In this document: positions 39,409 through 49,239 of the stretch, in pieces
Layout: each line of letters starts with the position of its first letter
Numbering within the stretch: the first letter of the stretch is position 1
Assembly: GCF_029109325.1 (NCBI RefSeq)
Contig: NZ_JAQKQJ010000021.1
Location: 1-64,000, forward strand
DNA: 64,000 nucleotides
Direction of reading: 5' to 3'
Source: Nodosilinea sp. PGN35
Lineage (GTDB): Bacteria; Cyanobacteriota; Cyanobacteriia; Phormidesmidales; Phormidesmidaceae
Notes under the pieces: model-generated
What the model was told of the DNA's origin: nothing
Databases searched by the model: none
Seen by the model: the letters and a program-made list of their open reading frames with translations, nothing else
Program-made: the position numbers and the translations under genes

Positions 39409-41304
39409 ATGCCGACCTACCGCTCTAAAACCTCCACCCAGGGCCGCAACATGGCCGGGGCTCGCGCCCTCTGGCGGGCCACCGGCATGCAGACCGCCGA
39501 CTTTGAGAAACCCATTGTTGCGGTGGCCAACTCCTTCACCCAGTTTGTGCCGGGCCACGTACACCTGAAGGATCTGGGGCAGCTGGTGTGCCGCGAGATC
39601 GAGGCAGCGGGCGGTGTCGCCAAAGAGTTCAACACCATCGCCGTCGATGACGGCATCGCCATGGGCCACGACGGCATGCTCTACAGCCTGCCCTCCCGCG
39701 AGATCATCGCCGACTCGGTGGAGTACATGGCCAACGCCCACTGCGCCGACGCCCTGGTCTGCATTTCCAACTGCGACAAGATCACCCCCGGCATGCTGAT
39801 GGCGGCCCTGCGGCTCAACATTCCGGCGGTGTTTGTCTCGGGCGGGCCGATGGAGGCGGGCAAGACCAGGCTGGCCGAGCACAAGCTCGACCTGGTGGAT
39901 GCCATGGTGGTGGCCGCCAACGACAGCGCCAGCGATGAGCTGGTGGAAGAATACGAGCGCTCCGCCTGCCCCACCTGCGGCTCCTGCTCGGGCATGTTTA
40001 CCGCCAACTCGATGAACTGCCTCACCGAGGCGATCGGCCTGTCGCTGCCGGGCAACGGCACGACGCTCGCCACCCACTTCGATCGCAAGGATCTCTTCCT
40101 CACCGCCGCCCGCACCATCGTCGATATCACTCGCCGCTACTACGAGCAGGGCGACGAGTCGGTGCTGCCCCGCTCCGTCGCCAGCTTCCAGGCCTTTGAG
40201 AATGCCATGATGCTGGATATCGCCATGGGTGGATCCACCAATACCATCCTGCACCTGCTGGCTGCCGCCCGCGAGGCCGAGGTGGGTTTTACCATGACTG
40301 ACATCGATCGCCTCTCCCGCCAGGTGCCCCAGCTGTGCAAGGTGGCCCCCAATACCCAGCAGTACCACGTGGAGGATGTTCACCGGGCCGGGGGGGTGTA
40401 CGCCATTTTGGGCGAGCTGGCCCGGGCCGGACTCCTGCACACCAACCTGCCCACCGTCCACAGCGCCACCCTGGAGGAGGCGCTGGAGCGCTGGGATGTG
40501 ATCCGCACGCAGGACGAGGCCGTACACACCTTCTTCCGGGCTGGCCCGGCGGGCATTCCTACCCAGGTGGCCTTCAGCCAGGACACGCGCTGGCCTTCCC
40601 TCGATCTCGATCGGCAATCGGGCTGCATCCGCAGTGCAGAGCACGCCTATTCCCAGGAGGGTGGCCTGGCGGTGCTCTACGGCAACCTGGCCGCCAATGG
40701 CTGCGTTGTCAAGACCGCAGGCATTGATGTCAGCATGTTTGAGGCGGAGCAGTTGCGCTACACCACCAGTGTGCCAACCTCGACCCTGCGGGTGTTTGAA
40801 GGGCCTGCCCGCGTATTTGAGAGCCAGGATGCGGCGGTGAATGCGATTCTGGGCGATCGCATTCAGCCCGGCGACGTGGTGGTGATCCGCTACGAGGGGC
40901 CGCGCGGCGGGCCGGGCATGCAGGAGATGCTCTACCCCACCAGCTATCTCAAATCTAAGGGCCTGGGCAAGGTCTGCGCCCTGCTCACCGACGGGCGGTT
41001 TTCGGGCGGCACCTCGGGCCTCTCCATCGGCCATGTCTCGCCGGAGGCGGCGGCGGGCGGCAACATTGCTCTGGTAGAGGAGGGCGATCGCATCGTGATC
41101 GACATCCCCAACCGCACCATCAACGTCGCTCTCTCCGAAGAGGAGCTGGCCAACCGCCGGGCCGCCATGGACGCCAAGGGCAAAGCCGCCTGGAAGCCCG
41201 CCCAGCCCCGCCAGCGCCGGGTGACCGCCGCCCTCAAGGCCTACGCCCTACTGGCCACCAGCGCCGACCAGGGCGGCGTCCGCAACCTGGAGCTGCTGGA
41301 GTAA
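39409..41304 (+). CDS. ilvD: Dihydroxy-acid dehydratase, E. coli-type
   Basis: 631-aa IlvD, which dehydrates 2,3-dihydroxy-isovalerate and 2,3-dihydroxy-3-methylvalerate in valine/isoleucine/leucine synthesis. Iron-sulphur ligands are in SNCDKITPGM (Cys122) and CPTCGSCSGM (Cys187, 190, 193), and the Mg site in NTIAVDDGIAMGHDGM. The N-terminus MPTYRSKTSTQGRNMAGARA and overall length follow the long enterobacterial form (about 616 aa), not the shorter form (about 560 aa) usual for cyanobacteria. That points to lateral origin or a second copy. It stands alone, convergent with the PAS kinase; a hairpin lies between them. Confidence 0.95.
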   Translation: MPTYRSKTSTQGRNMAGARALWRATGMQTADFEKPIVAVANSFTQFVPGHVHLKDLGQLVCREIEAAGGVAKEFNTIAVDDGIAMGHDGMLYSLPSREIIADSVEYMANAHCADALVCISNCDKITPGMLMAALRLNIPAVFVSGGPMEAGKTRLAEHKLDLVDAMVVAANDSASDELVEEYERSACPTCGSCSGMFTANSMNCLTEAIGLSLPGNGTTLATHFDRKDLFLTAARTIVDITRRYYEQGDESVLPRSVASFQAFENAMMLDIAMGGSTNTILHLLAAAREAEVGFTMTDIDRLSRQVPQLCKVAPNTQQYHVEDVHRAGGVYAILGELARAGLLHTNLPTVHSATLEEALERWDVIRTQDEAVHTFFRAGPAGIPTQVAFSQDTRWPSLDLDRQSGCIRSAEHAYSQEGGLAVLYGNLAANGCVVKTAGIDVSMFEAEQLRYTTSVPTSTLRVFEGPARVFESQDAAVNAILGDRIQPGDVVVIRYEGPRGGPGMQEMLYPTSYLKSKGLGKVCALLTDGRFSGGTSGLSIGHVSPEAAAGGNIALVEEGDRIVIDIPNRTINVALSEEELANRRAAMDAKGKAAWKPAQPRQRRVTAALKAYALLATSADQGGVRNLELLE

Positions 41305-41337
41305 TCGGGACGGGCTGGATTGCGATCGGCAGGTTGA

Positions 41338-41359
41338 CAGGTTGGAACGTTCGAACCTG
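41338..41359. terminator. Hairpin between convergent ilvD and kinase genes
   Basis: CAGGTT/AACCTG arms extend inward through one mismatch to GAAC/GTTC. It is centred in the 90-bp convergent gap and has no T-run on either side, so a shared terminator is possible but weakly supported. Confidence 0.4.
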
Positions 41360-41394
41360 CTAACATTCCAATCTGCTAACCCGCCCCCCAGCCC

Positions 41395-43887
41395 CTAATT
41401 CCGAATCGGCACCCGCAGAGCAATATGCGTCCCCTTCCCCGGTGCCGAGGTAATCGTCAACTGCCCGCCGATCAGCACGCCCCGCTCCTCCATACCCAGC
41501 AGGCCCAGGCTGGTGCCCTCGGTTTTAGCCCGGCCCACCGCCTCCAGGTCAAACCCCACGCCGTCGTCTTGAATGGTGAGGTGCAGCGTGTGGTCGGTCT
41601 GCCCCAGAGTAATGGCGACGGTCTGGGCCTGGGCGTGGCGGGCAATGTTGGTCAGGGCCTCCTGCACGATGCGAAAACAGGCGGTCTCAGTGGAGAGCGG
41701 CAGTCCCTCGGGGGGTGGGTCGCACGCCAGAGTTACCTGGAGACCCGTGCGATCGGCGTGACGGTTGAGGTACCAGCGCAGGGCGGGCACCAGCCCCAGG
41801 TCGTCGAGCATGGAGGGCCGCAGGTCGAGGGAGAGGTTGCGCACCTGCTGGAGCGCCCCATCGACAATGGTGAGGCAGTCTTGCAGGGGTTCACTGGCCC
41901 TGGGGTTGTCTGTAATGCGATCGAGGCGGTGCAGGTTGAGCTTGACGGCGGTGAGGGCCTGGCCCACCTCGTCGTGCAGCTCGTGGGCTAGGAAGCGGCG
42001 CTCGGTTTCCTGGGCCTCTAGCAGCTGGCTGGAGAGGGCGTGCAGGCGGGCGCGATCGTGCCTGACCTGCTCAAACAAGCGAGCATTTTGCAGGGCAATG
42101 GCCAGGTGGTCAGCCACCTCCTGGGCGACTTCTTCGTGGCCGTCGCTAAAGTGGGCCGGGTGGGGCGAGGTCAGCGTAATCTCGCCGATCACATCCCCAT
42201 TGACCACCAGAGGAATGGTCATCACCGCCTGGATTGGGGTGGCCGTAAACCGCTGCAAAATGGTCGGGAGTGAAGGCAGCTGCTGGGCACTGTGCACCCG
42301 CAAGACGGCAGCGGGACGAGGGCCCTGGGCCAAGACAAATTCTCCTAGGGGCAGCACCAGCCGCTGGGGAAAGAGGGGCATGGTAGCCGGGCGTTGGACG
42401 CCGGTATCGGCCAGAATCTCTCCCCGCTGAAGGTCTTGGTCAAACAGGGCAACCATGCCCTGGGGGCAGCGGAGCAGCTGGCTGAGCAGTTGCAGAGCAG
42501 ACTGGGCAATATCCTGGGGCTCAAAGTTGGTGAGAATGGCTCGGTCCATGTCGTGCAGGCCGCGCAGGCGGTGGGCGTACTGCTGGAGAGTGGTTTCGGC
42601 CTGCTTGGCCGGGGTGATATCCTGCATCACGACGATGAAATATTTGGGCTGCTGCATCGAATCCCGCACCAGCGACACGGTTAGACTGGCCCAGATCAGC
42701 CGGCGATCTTGGCAGCAGTAGCGCTGCTGCCAGGTGAAGCTCTGGCGCTGGCCCTGCAACATCTCGTCGCGGTAGCGCTGATCGATGGCCCGGTCGTCGG
42801 GGTGAATCATCCCCTGGAGCGATTCGCCGATTAGCTCGTAGTGAAAGTAGCCGAGAATCTCCCCCAGGGCGGGGTTGAGCCACAGCAGCAGGCCGTCGGG
42901 AGCGACGTGGGCAATGCCCACCGCCGCCTGCTCAAAGGTGGCACGAAAACGAGTTTCACTCTCCACCAGGGCAGTTTCGGCCAGCTTGCGCTCGGTGATG
43001 TCTTGAATGGTGGTGACCAAGCAGGCGGGGCTGCCGTCCCCGGTGAGAATCACCCTGAGTTCTAAAGACGTGTAGACGATCAGGTTGTCTTTGCGCACAA
43101 ACCGGGTTTCAAGAACGCTGCTATCGATGGTGCCGGCCAGCAGTTGGGCAATCTGGTCGAGGGCGCGGGGCCGATCGTCGGGGTGGGTGAGATCTGTCCA
43201 GAGCTGCTGCTGCATCTCGTCGCGGCGGTAGCCCAGCATGTCGCAGAGGCGGTCGTTGAACCGCACCCAGGTCTGGGTATCGGCGGCAATAATCGCCATA
43301 CCCAAAAACGGCAGATCGTAGAACAGGCGCAGGGTAGCTTCGGCCTGCTGGAGCTGAAGGTTGACGGCCCGCAGATCTTCCATCCGCTGCTGGGCCTGGG
43401 TGCGCAGGCCCCGGTTGCTGTGTCGCAGGGCGGTTTCGGCCCGGTAGCGCTGGGTGATGTCGTAGAGGCTCATGATTGCCCCGTCGAGGCGTCCGCTGGC
43501 ATCGAGCAGGGGACGGCTATGGATCAGAACCATGGAGCGATCGCCCCCCGGAGGCACGATCGCCAGCTCGAGATCCCCCAGGGTTTCCCCCGCCAGCCCC
43601 CGCCACAGGGGAAATTGATCGGCAGGTAGCGGCGTGCGATCGCCCGGTATGTAGAGACTTACCGCCGCCGTCAGGGCGGCGGCGGTCACCGGGCTGGCCC
43701 CCAGGCCCAGCAGGCGGCGGGCGGCAGGGTTGATCGCGGTAATGCGCTGGTGGCGATCGCACACCACCAGGCCCTGATCCAGGGTTTCAATCACCGCCGC
43801 CAGGTCAGGCTCGGGGGGAGCGATCGCAGAGCCACCGCCCGGCAGCTCAGTCAGGCTGCTATCTGGGGTGGGAACGGATTGAACCAT
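41395..43887 (-). CDS. NarX/DesK-type sensor histidine kinase with PAS and GAF domains
   Basis: 830-aa soluble kinase. Three PAS domains (about residues 25-150, 185-310, 315-440; LDQGLVVCDRHQRITAINPA, GMAIIAADTQTWVRFNDRLC, AAVGIAHVAPDGLLLWLNPA), a GAF domain (about 455-620), then a HisKA_3 dimerisation domain with the phospho-His in FLAHELHDEVGQALTAVKLN. The ATPase has VQEALTNIARHA, IQDDGVGFD and LGLLGMEERG. HisKA_3 kinases usually pair with NarL-type regulators, none of which lies next to it. It has no TM segment, so it senses cytosolic signals, perhaps redox or a ligand via PAS/GAF. Its gene is the first (leftmost) of a minus-strand sensory block. Confidence 0.92.
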   Translation of the reverse strand: MVQSVPTPDSSLTELPGGGSAIAPPEPDLAAVIETLDQGLVVCDRHQRITAINPAARRLLGLGASPVTAAALTAAVSLYIPGDRTPLPADQFPLWRGLAGETLGDLELAIVPPGGDRSMVLIHSRPLLDASGRLDGAIMSLYDITQRYRAETALRHSNRGLRTQAQQRMEDLRAVNLQLQQAEATLRLFYDLPFLGMAIIAADTQTWVRFNDRLCDMLGYRRDEMQQQLWTDLTHPDDRPRALDQIAQLLAGTIDSSVLETRFVRKDNLIVYTSLELRVILTGDGSPACLVTTIQDITERKLAETALVESETRFRATFEQAAVGIAHVAPDGLLLWLNPALGEILGYFHYELIGESLQGMIHPDDRAIDQRYRDEMLQGQRQSFTWQQRYCCQDRRLIWASLTVSLVRDSMQQPKYFIVVMQDITPAKQAETTLQQYAHRLRGLHDMDRAILTNFEPQDIAQSALQLLSQLLRCPQGMVALFDQDLQRGEILADTGVQRPATMPLFPQRLVLPLGEFVLAQGPRPAAVLRVHSAQQLPSLPTILQRFTATPIQAVMTIPLVVNGDVIGEITLTSPHPAHFSDGHEEVAQEVADHLAIALQNARLFEQVRHDRARLHALSSQLLEAQETERRFLAHELHDEVGQALTAVKLNLHRLDRITDNPRASEPLQDCLTIVDGALQQVRNLSLDLRPSMLDDLGLVPALRWYLNRHADRTGLQVTLACDPPPEGLPLSTETACFRIVQEALTNIARHAQAQTVAITLGQTDHTLHLTIQDDGVGFDLEAVGRAKTEGTSLGLLGMEERGVLIGGQLTITSAPGKGTHIALRVPIRN

Positions 43888-43979
43888 AGCAGCGGCTAGA
43901 GATGACAGGAAGTTGACAGAGCACTCTACCTAGAGGGTGCCTGGGGAAGCACCAGTTCAGCACCCCAGGGGCAAAACCG

Positions 43980-46900
43980 TCACGAAACGTCACGGCTGGT
44001 GTCTGGTGCAGCAAAGATCTGGTAGCGATCGCGCCCCTGCTGCTTGGCCTGGTAGAGGGCGGCATCGGCCTGGTCGATTAAGCCCTGCACCGACTGCCCC
44101 CCGGCGGGAATCTGGCAGGCAATGCCCAGGCTGAGGGTAATGCGCTGGCCCAGGGGCGAGGCCCCGTGGAACAGGGCCAGCTCCACCAGAGCCTGCTGAA
44201 TGGCGCGGGCGATCGCCTCAGCCCCGGCCCGGTCGGTGTTGGGCAACACCAGGGCAAACTCCTCGCCGCCGTAGCGGGCCACCAGGTCAGCGGGGCGCTT
44301 GGCCACCCGCCCTAGGGCCTGGGCCACCTGCTGCAAACACACATCCCCCGCCGGATGACCGTAGGTGTCGTTATAGGGTTTGAAGTAGTCGATGTCGCAC
44401 AAAATCAGGCTCAGGGGGGCCTGAACCCGCAGCAGGCGAACCCACTCCTGCTGGAGGTAAATATCAAAGCTGCGGCGGTTGGCCAGCTGGGTGAGGCCAT
44501 CGTGGGTGGCCAGGTGTTCGAGCTGGCGGTTGACCGTTTGAATGTGCTGGTACAGCTGCGACTGCTGAATGGCGATCGCCAGCTGAATCGCCAGCCGCTT
44601 GAGCAGGTCAAGCTCAGAGTCTTCCCAGGGGTGCGGGCCCTGACCGTGGTAGGCCAGCAGCACGCCCCACAGACAGTTGCCCTGCACGATGGGCACAATC
44701 ACCTTGGCCTTGGCCTGGGTGAGGCGATCCAGCGGGCAGGGAATCGCTTCGTCGGTCTGGATATTGGCGCAGGCTCTGACCTCGCCCCGCAGGTAGCCCG
44801 CCAGGTGGGTACCGTCGGCGGCGGTCTGAATCTTTTGCCCCAGCAGGGAGGGCTGCCCCGCCGTAACCGCCTCGGCAATGACCGTACCGCTGCCATCAAC
44901 TTCAAACCGGTAGAGCATCACCCGGTCGGTGCGCAAAAACTGCTGCACCTCCGTGACGGCGGTGTTGAGAATGGCTTCCAGGTCGAGGGTTTGGCGAATG
45001 CGCTGGGCAATCTCGCTGAGCAGACGCTCCTGCTCGGCCCGCCGCCTGAGGGCTGCCACCTCCGAACGCCTCAGCTCGGTAATGTCGGTAAACGACAGCA
45101 CCACCGCGTAGGGCAGGGAGTCATCGGGGTGCTGCAGAGGGCGAGTACTGCAAGAAACCCAGGTGGTGCCATGGGGCTTGACCAGGCCCAGCACCCGATT
45201 GTTGACGGGCTGCCCGGTGCGCAGGGTGATCCAGGCCGGGTGGTCGTCGGGGGAGCAGGGCGAACCGTCGTCCTGGAGAAAGCTCAGGGTCATGTCGGTC
45301 AGCGATCGCCCCACGATCTGCCAGCTTTGCAGACCCACAATCTTGGCGGCGCTGGCGTTGCAGGTGAGCAGGGTACCATCGGCCTGCACCACCGCCACCC
45401 CCTCAGACAGCGCCGCTACCACCGAGCGGTAGCGCTCCTCACTGTCTTGCAGCTCTTGCAGCAGGATAGTTTTGGCCTCAAATTCCCGCGACAGGTGCAG
45501 GCTGGCGGCCAGCAGCCCCGCCATCAGCTGGAGGGTCTGGCGGTCGGACTCGGTAAAGGCGTCGGCCCTGGCCGAAAACACCTTGATCACGCCCACGGGC
45601 TCGGTTTGGGCGGTGAGGGGCACCACCACCATCGATCGCAGCCCCAGGGTCTCCGCCAGGGAGCGATTGACTCGCCGGTCGCGATCGCTGTCGGCGCAGT
45701 ACAGCCCCTGCCCCTCCGTCAGGCACCGCCCGCTCAGGCTGTGGGCCAGGGGCAGCCGCCAGCCCCGATGCACCGCAGCTAAACCGCCCGCCGCCTGGCA
45801 CACCAGCTCTTTGCCCTCCAGCAGCTCCACGGCGGCCCCATCGGCGCGGGTGAGCTGGAGCGCGCGTTCGACAATCACCGCCATCACCAGGTCGAGGTGG
45901 GGGTTGACCAGGGTCACCTCCTGCTGGGTTTCAATCACCTCAGACAGGCGCTGAAGCTCCTGTTGCAGAGCATTTTCGGCCTGCGTACGTTCGGCCTCAA
46001 GGCGCGCCTTTTCGCTGATGTCCTTCATAAAGCAGTAGTGACCGTGGGCCTGGTGCTGGTCGTCGTAGGCCAGCACCATAGACAGCTGCTTGTGAAAAAC
46101 CGAGCCATCCTGGCGCACTCCCCGGGCCTCGACGTTGACCTTGCCCTCGGTCAGCATCCGCCCCCAGGCCGCCGTAACGCGGTCTAAATCGTCGGGGTGG
46201 ACGGTCATTTGCCAGGGTCGGCCCACCAGCTCTGCGGGGGTATAGCCCACCATAGCGGCGTAGGCCTGGTTGACCTGGGTATAGCGACCGGTTGAATCTA
46301 GGCGAGAGATGCCTTCGACCGCATGGGCCAGGGCGGTGCTCATCTCCCGCAGCTCGACCTCGGCCTGCACCCGCTCGGTAATGTCCTGGGCAATGCCAAA
46401 CAGGCGCACGATTTTGCCCTGGGCATTGCGCTCGGCCTGGCCCCGGTCGTCGAGGTAGCGAATTTCTCCATCGCTGCGGGTGAATCTGAGCCGCAGGCTG
46501 TAGGGCTCGCCCGTGGCCAGGGTGTGCTCTACCGCCTGGCGCAGGCGATCGCCATCTTCGGGATGGTAGAGCCGCAGCAGCTCATCGAAGCTGGGTTCGC
46601 CCAGGGCGGGGTCGCGCCCCAGAATGCGAAATTTTTCGGCGGACCAGATCACCGTTTGGGTGGCGACATCGTACTCCCAGCTGCCGATATGGCCCACCGC
46701 CTGGGACTCCAGCAGCATGGCCTGGCTTTTACGCAGGGCCATTTCTGACTGCTTGCGCCCGTTGATATCCTGAATTTGCGACACAAAGTACAGGGGGTTT
46801 TGCTGGAGGTCGCACACCAGCGAGCAGCTGAGCAAAATCCAGGTCCAGTGCCCCTGCCGATGGCGATAGCGCTTTTCGAGGTGGCAGTGGCGAATCTCAC

Positions 46901-47627
46901 GGCGGATGAGCTGCGCCATCAGCGCCAGGTCAGCCTCTAAGTCGTCGGGGTGGGTGAGGGACTGAAAATCGGTGGCTAGCAGCTCGGCCTCGCTGTAGCC
47001 GGTAATCTCGCAGAGGGCGCGATTGACCTCCAGCCAGTGGCCCTCCAGGCTGGTCAGGGCCATGCCGGTGCCAGCGTAGTCAAAGGCGTTGCGAAAGTGC
47101 TGGTTGCTCAGGTACAGGGCCTGTTTGCTGGCATCTAGGGACTGGTTGAGCTGGCGCAGCTTCAGCTGATCTATCACCAGGTTGGCCAGGTCAACCAGGG
47201 TATGGGTTTCGGCGGCGGTGAGCTGGCGGGGCAGGCGATCGAGAACGCACAGGGTGCCGAGGGCAAAGCCATCGGGGGTGGTGAGGGGGGCGGCGGCGTA
47301 AAACCTCAGGCCCAGCTCGCCCACCACCAGGGAGTGGGCCTGCGATCGCGGGTCTTGACGGGCATCGGCAATGGTGTAGACCCCACGCTGCAAAATCGCC
47401 GAGGCGCACAGCCCCAGTTCCCGGTCGATCTGCTCTAGATCTAACCCGTGGCGCGACTTAAACCAGATGCGATCGCCATCGACCAGGCTGATCAGGGCAA
47501 TGGGGACATCCAGGACCCGGGCCGCGATCGCCGTGATGCGATCAAACGCCTCCTCCGGCGGCGTATCCAAGATTTGGTATCGCCGCACCGCCGCTAGCCG
47601 CTCAGCCTCATCGGTTGCGTCCTTCAT
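43980..47627 (-). CDS. Multi-sensor diguanylate cyclase (GAF-PAS3-GAF-PAS-GAF-GGDEF)
   Basis: 1215-aa soluble protein. N-terminal GAF (AVRRYQILDTPPEEAFDRIT, GTLCVLDRLPRQL), three PAS domains, a second GAF (LDLVMAVIVERALQLTRADG), another PAS, a third phytochrome-related GAF (LDLEAILNTAVTEVQQFLRT, KVIVPIVQGNCLWGVLLAYH) and a C-terminal GGDEF domain. The cyclase site YGGEEFALVLPN is intact and an RxxD inhibitory site (RPAD) lies five residues before it, so an active, product-inhibited c-di-GMP synthase is expected. The third GAF has a Cys (IPCPLDRL) where cyanobacteriochromes carry the bilin Cys, without the usual following His. I use the ATG at 47627; an earlier start at 47672 is open. Confidence 0.93.
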   Translation of the reverse strand: MKDATDEAERLAAVRRYQILDTPPEEAFDRITAIAARVLDVPIALISLVDGDRIWFKSRHGLDLEQIDRELGLCASAILQRGVYTIADARQDPRSQAHSLVVGELGLRFYAAAPLTTPDGFALGTLCVLDRLPRQLTAAETHTLVDLANLVIDQLKLRQLNQSLDASKQALYLSNQHFRNAFDYAGTGMALTSLEGHWLEVNRALCEITGYSEAELLATDFQSLTHPDDLEADLALMAQLIRREIRHCHLEKRYRHRQGHWTWILLSCSLVCDLQQNPLYFVSQIQDINGRKQSEMALRKSQAMLLESQAVGHIGSWEYDVATQTVIWSAEKFRILGRDPALGEPSFDELLRLYHPEDGDRLRQAVEHTLATGEPYSLRLRFTRSDGEIRYLDDRGQAERNAQGKIVRLFGIAQDITERVQAEVELREMSTALAHAVEGISRLDSTGRYTQVNQAYAAMVGYTPAELVGRPWQMTVHPDDLDRVTAAWGRMLTEGKVNVEARGVRQDGSVFHKQLSMVLAYDDQHQAHGHYCFMKDISEKARLEAERTQAENALQQELQRLSEVIETQQEVTLVNPHLDLVMAVIVERALQLTRADGAAVELLEGKELVCQAAGGLAAVHRGWRLPLAHSLSGRCLTEGQGLYCADSDRDRRVNRSLAETLGLRSMVVVPLTAQTEPVGVIKVFSARADAFTESDRQTLQLMAGLLAASLHLSREFEAKTILLQELQDSEERYRSVVAALSEGVAVVQADGTLLTCNASAAKIVGLQSWQIVGRSLTDMTLSFLQDDGSPCSPDDHPAWITLRTGQPVNNRVLGLVKPHGTTWVSCSTRPLQHPDDSLPYAVVLSFTDITELRRSEVAALRRRAEQERLLSEIAQRIRQTLDLEAILNTAVTEVQQFLRTDRVMLYRFEVDGSGTVIAEAVTAGQPSLLGQKIQTAADGTHLAGYLRGEVRACANIQTDEAIPCPLDRLTQAKAKVIVPIVQGNCLWGVLLAYHGQGPHPWEDSELDLLKRLAIQLAIAIQQSQLYQHIQTVNRQLEHLATHDGLTQLANRRSFDIYLQQEWVRLLRVQAPLSLILCDIDYFKPYNDTYGHPAGDVCLQQVAQALGRVAKRPADLVARYGGEEFALVLPNTDRAGAEAIARAIQQALVELALFHGASPLGQRITLSLGIACQIPAGGQSVQGLIDQADAALYQAKQQGRDRYQIFAAPDTSRDVS

Positions 47628-47747
47628 CCTGAGCCCGTGTGACGATTTGTTGGCAAATGTGTGCGTTTGCACGTTTTCCTTATCATGCCCTCACTCAGTC
47701 GGGGGACGATCGGTGACTCCCCGACCTTCATAGACTGTATTGCCTGT

Positions 47748-47851
47748 TACAGCCATACTCACCTGGCTCAGGAAAATCAGAAGCTTTAGCAACGTTTGAA
47801 CGTTCAAAGGTTTTTAGGGAAACTGTCCCAACCAGACTGGCTACAGCTATA
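47748..47851 (-). repeat. Fold-back (MITE-like) element, family 1, copy C
   Basis: 104 bp from TACAGCCATACTCACCTGG to GACTGGCTACAGCTATA with central AACGTTTGAACGTTCAAAGG. It ends about 75 bp after (on the minus strand) the stop of the REC-EAL gene. The rest of 47628-47925 shows no gene. Confidence 0.82.
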
Positions 47852-47925
47852 CCAATCGGGGAACCCCCCGGCGGAGGAAAATCTAGCCTTCCCTCCGCCT
47901 GCCCAGCCGGGCCTGACTCCGGCCA

Positions 47926-49146
47926 TCAGGGGGTGGGCGAGCTAAAGCGAGCGGCCAGCCAGGGGCGAAAATCTTCGCCCGCCAGGGGGCGAGCAATGTG
48001 GTAGCCCTGGGCCAGGTCGCAGCCAATGGCGGTGAGGTACGCCAGGGTCTCGGCATCTTCCACCCCTTCGGCGGTGCAGCGCAGGCCCAGGCTGTGGCCC
48101 AGATCGACAATGAATTTCACCACCGTGCGCGACTCGGAGGAGGCCATCGCCGTCATCACAAAGGACTTATCGACTTTAATTTCTGAAAAGGGCAGCCGCA
48201 CCAGCTGGAGCATTGACGAAAACCCGGTGCCAAAATCGTCAATCGATAGGTGAAAGCCGATCACCCGCAGCCGGGTGAGCAGATCGAGGGAGGCCACCGG
48301 GTCATCCATGGCGCTGGTTTCGGTGAGTTCAAAGATCAGCCGGGCGGGGTCAACCCGGTGGGCCTCACAGCGTTGGTACACGCGCTCAAACAGAGCCACA
48401 TTGGCCAGGGTGCGGGCCGAAATATTCACCGACAGCATCAGGCGATCGCAGGGAACAGGCGGCGGCTGAGCGGTGCCGGCGCACAGCGAGCCAAACCAGG
48501 CCAGGGCCTGGTCGATCACCTGGTCGGTGAGGCGATCGATCAGATCGCAGCTCTCCGCCAGGGGAATAAACTGCCCCGGCGGCAGCAGGCCGTGGGTGGG
48601 GTGGGCCCACCGCACCAGAGCCTCAACCCCGGCCAGTTCGCCGGTAGTGCAGAGCACCTTGGGCTGGTAGGCCAGCACAAACTCCCGCTGGTCGAGGCCC
48701 CGTTGCAGGTCGGCCAGGGTAATGTCGGCAGGCGAGACAGGCTTGGGAGGCTCTGCGGACAGCGCGCCGCTGCCCCGCTGGCCCAGCAGCATCTCCCGCA
48801 GCTGGATGGGCGAGAAGGGCTTGGCCAGCACCCCAGCAATGTCGAGGCCGTGCTCGACCGCCGAGCGCCCGGCGGCATCGAGCACCCGGCTGCCCACGCC
48901 GCTGGTGATAATAATTTTGGCCCGGCACGACAGCTTGGCCAGCCGGGCCATCACCTGCACGCCGTCCATGGTGGGCATCACCAGGTCGAGGGCGATGTGG
49001 GTGGGTCGCCAGTCGTGGAGCAGAGTGAAAAAATCGCCTGGGTCAGGGGTAAAGCGCACCTCCAGCCCGGCAAATTCAGCAATTCGCTGAATCGTCTCCC
49101 CGGTCATGGGATCATCGTCTAGAATCAACAGTCGGCGATCGCCCAT
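47926..49146 (-). CDS. Response regulator with EAL domain (c-di-GMP phosphodiesterase)
   Basis: 406-aa two-domain protein. Receiver at about residues 1-125: acidic pocket LLILDDDPM, phospho-Asp in HIALDLVMPTMDG, Lys in VLAKPF. EAL domain at about 150-400 with all catalytic elements: EALVRW, SVNISART, FELTET, IDDFGTGFSS, IKVDKSFV, AEGVED and QGYHIARPL. It should degrade c-di-GMP to pGpG under control of a partner kinase. Its placement next to the diguanylate cyclase and the hybrid kinases suggests they set one local c-di-GMP level, which governs motility/biofilm choices in cyanobacteria. Confidence 0.94.
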   Translation of the reverse strand: MGDRRLLILDDDPMTGETIQRIAEFAGLEVRFTPDPGDFFTLLHDWRPTHIALDLVMPTMDGVQVMARLAKLSCRAKIIITSGVGSRVLDAAGRSAVEHGLDIAGVLAKPFSPIQLREMLLGQRGSGALSAEPPKPVSPADITLADLQRGLDQREFVLAYQPKVLCTTGELAGVEALVRWAHPTHGLLPPGQFIPLAESCDLIDRLTDQVIDQALAWFGSLCAGTAQPPPVPCDRLMLSVNISARTLANVALFERVYQRCEAHRVDPARLIFELTETSAMDDPVASLDLLTRLRVIGFHLSIDDFGTGFSSMLQLVRLPFSEIKVDKSFVMTAMASSESRTVVKFIVDLGHSLGLRCTAEGVEDAETLAYLTAIGCDLAQGYHIARPLAGEDFRPWLAARFSSPTP

Positions 49147-49239
49147 CTGTTACCGCGCTTCCCACTTGACTGTGGTGTATAGTCCTGGGTGCCTAGTCTT
49201 GCTATTCACCATTCCCCCCATAAGCCTGCCCAGTCCCCC

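Noticed and set aside
39391..41034. 547-codon open frame opposite ilvD
   Set aside because: Antisense shadow of ilvD; low-complexity Gly/Val/His composition and no motif.
39409..41304. Phosphogluconate dehydratase (Edd) instead of IlvD
   Set aside because: N-terminal and cluster motifs and length follow IlvD more closely than Edd.
44355..45782. 475-codon open frame opposite the diguanylate cyclase gene
   Set aside because: Antisense shadow; no recognisable fold and the opposite strand has clear GAF/PAS/GGDEF motifs.
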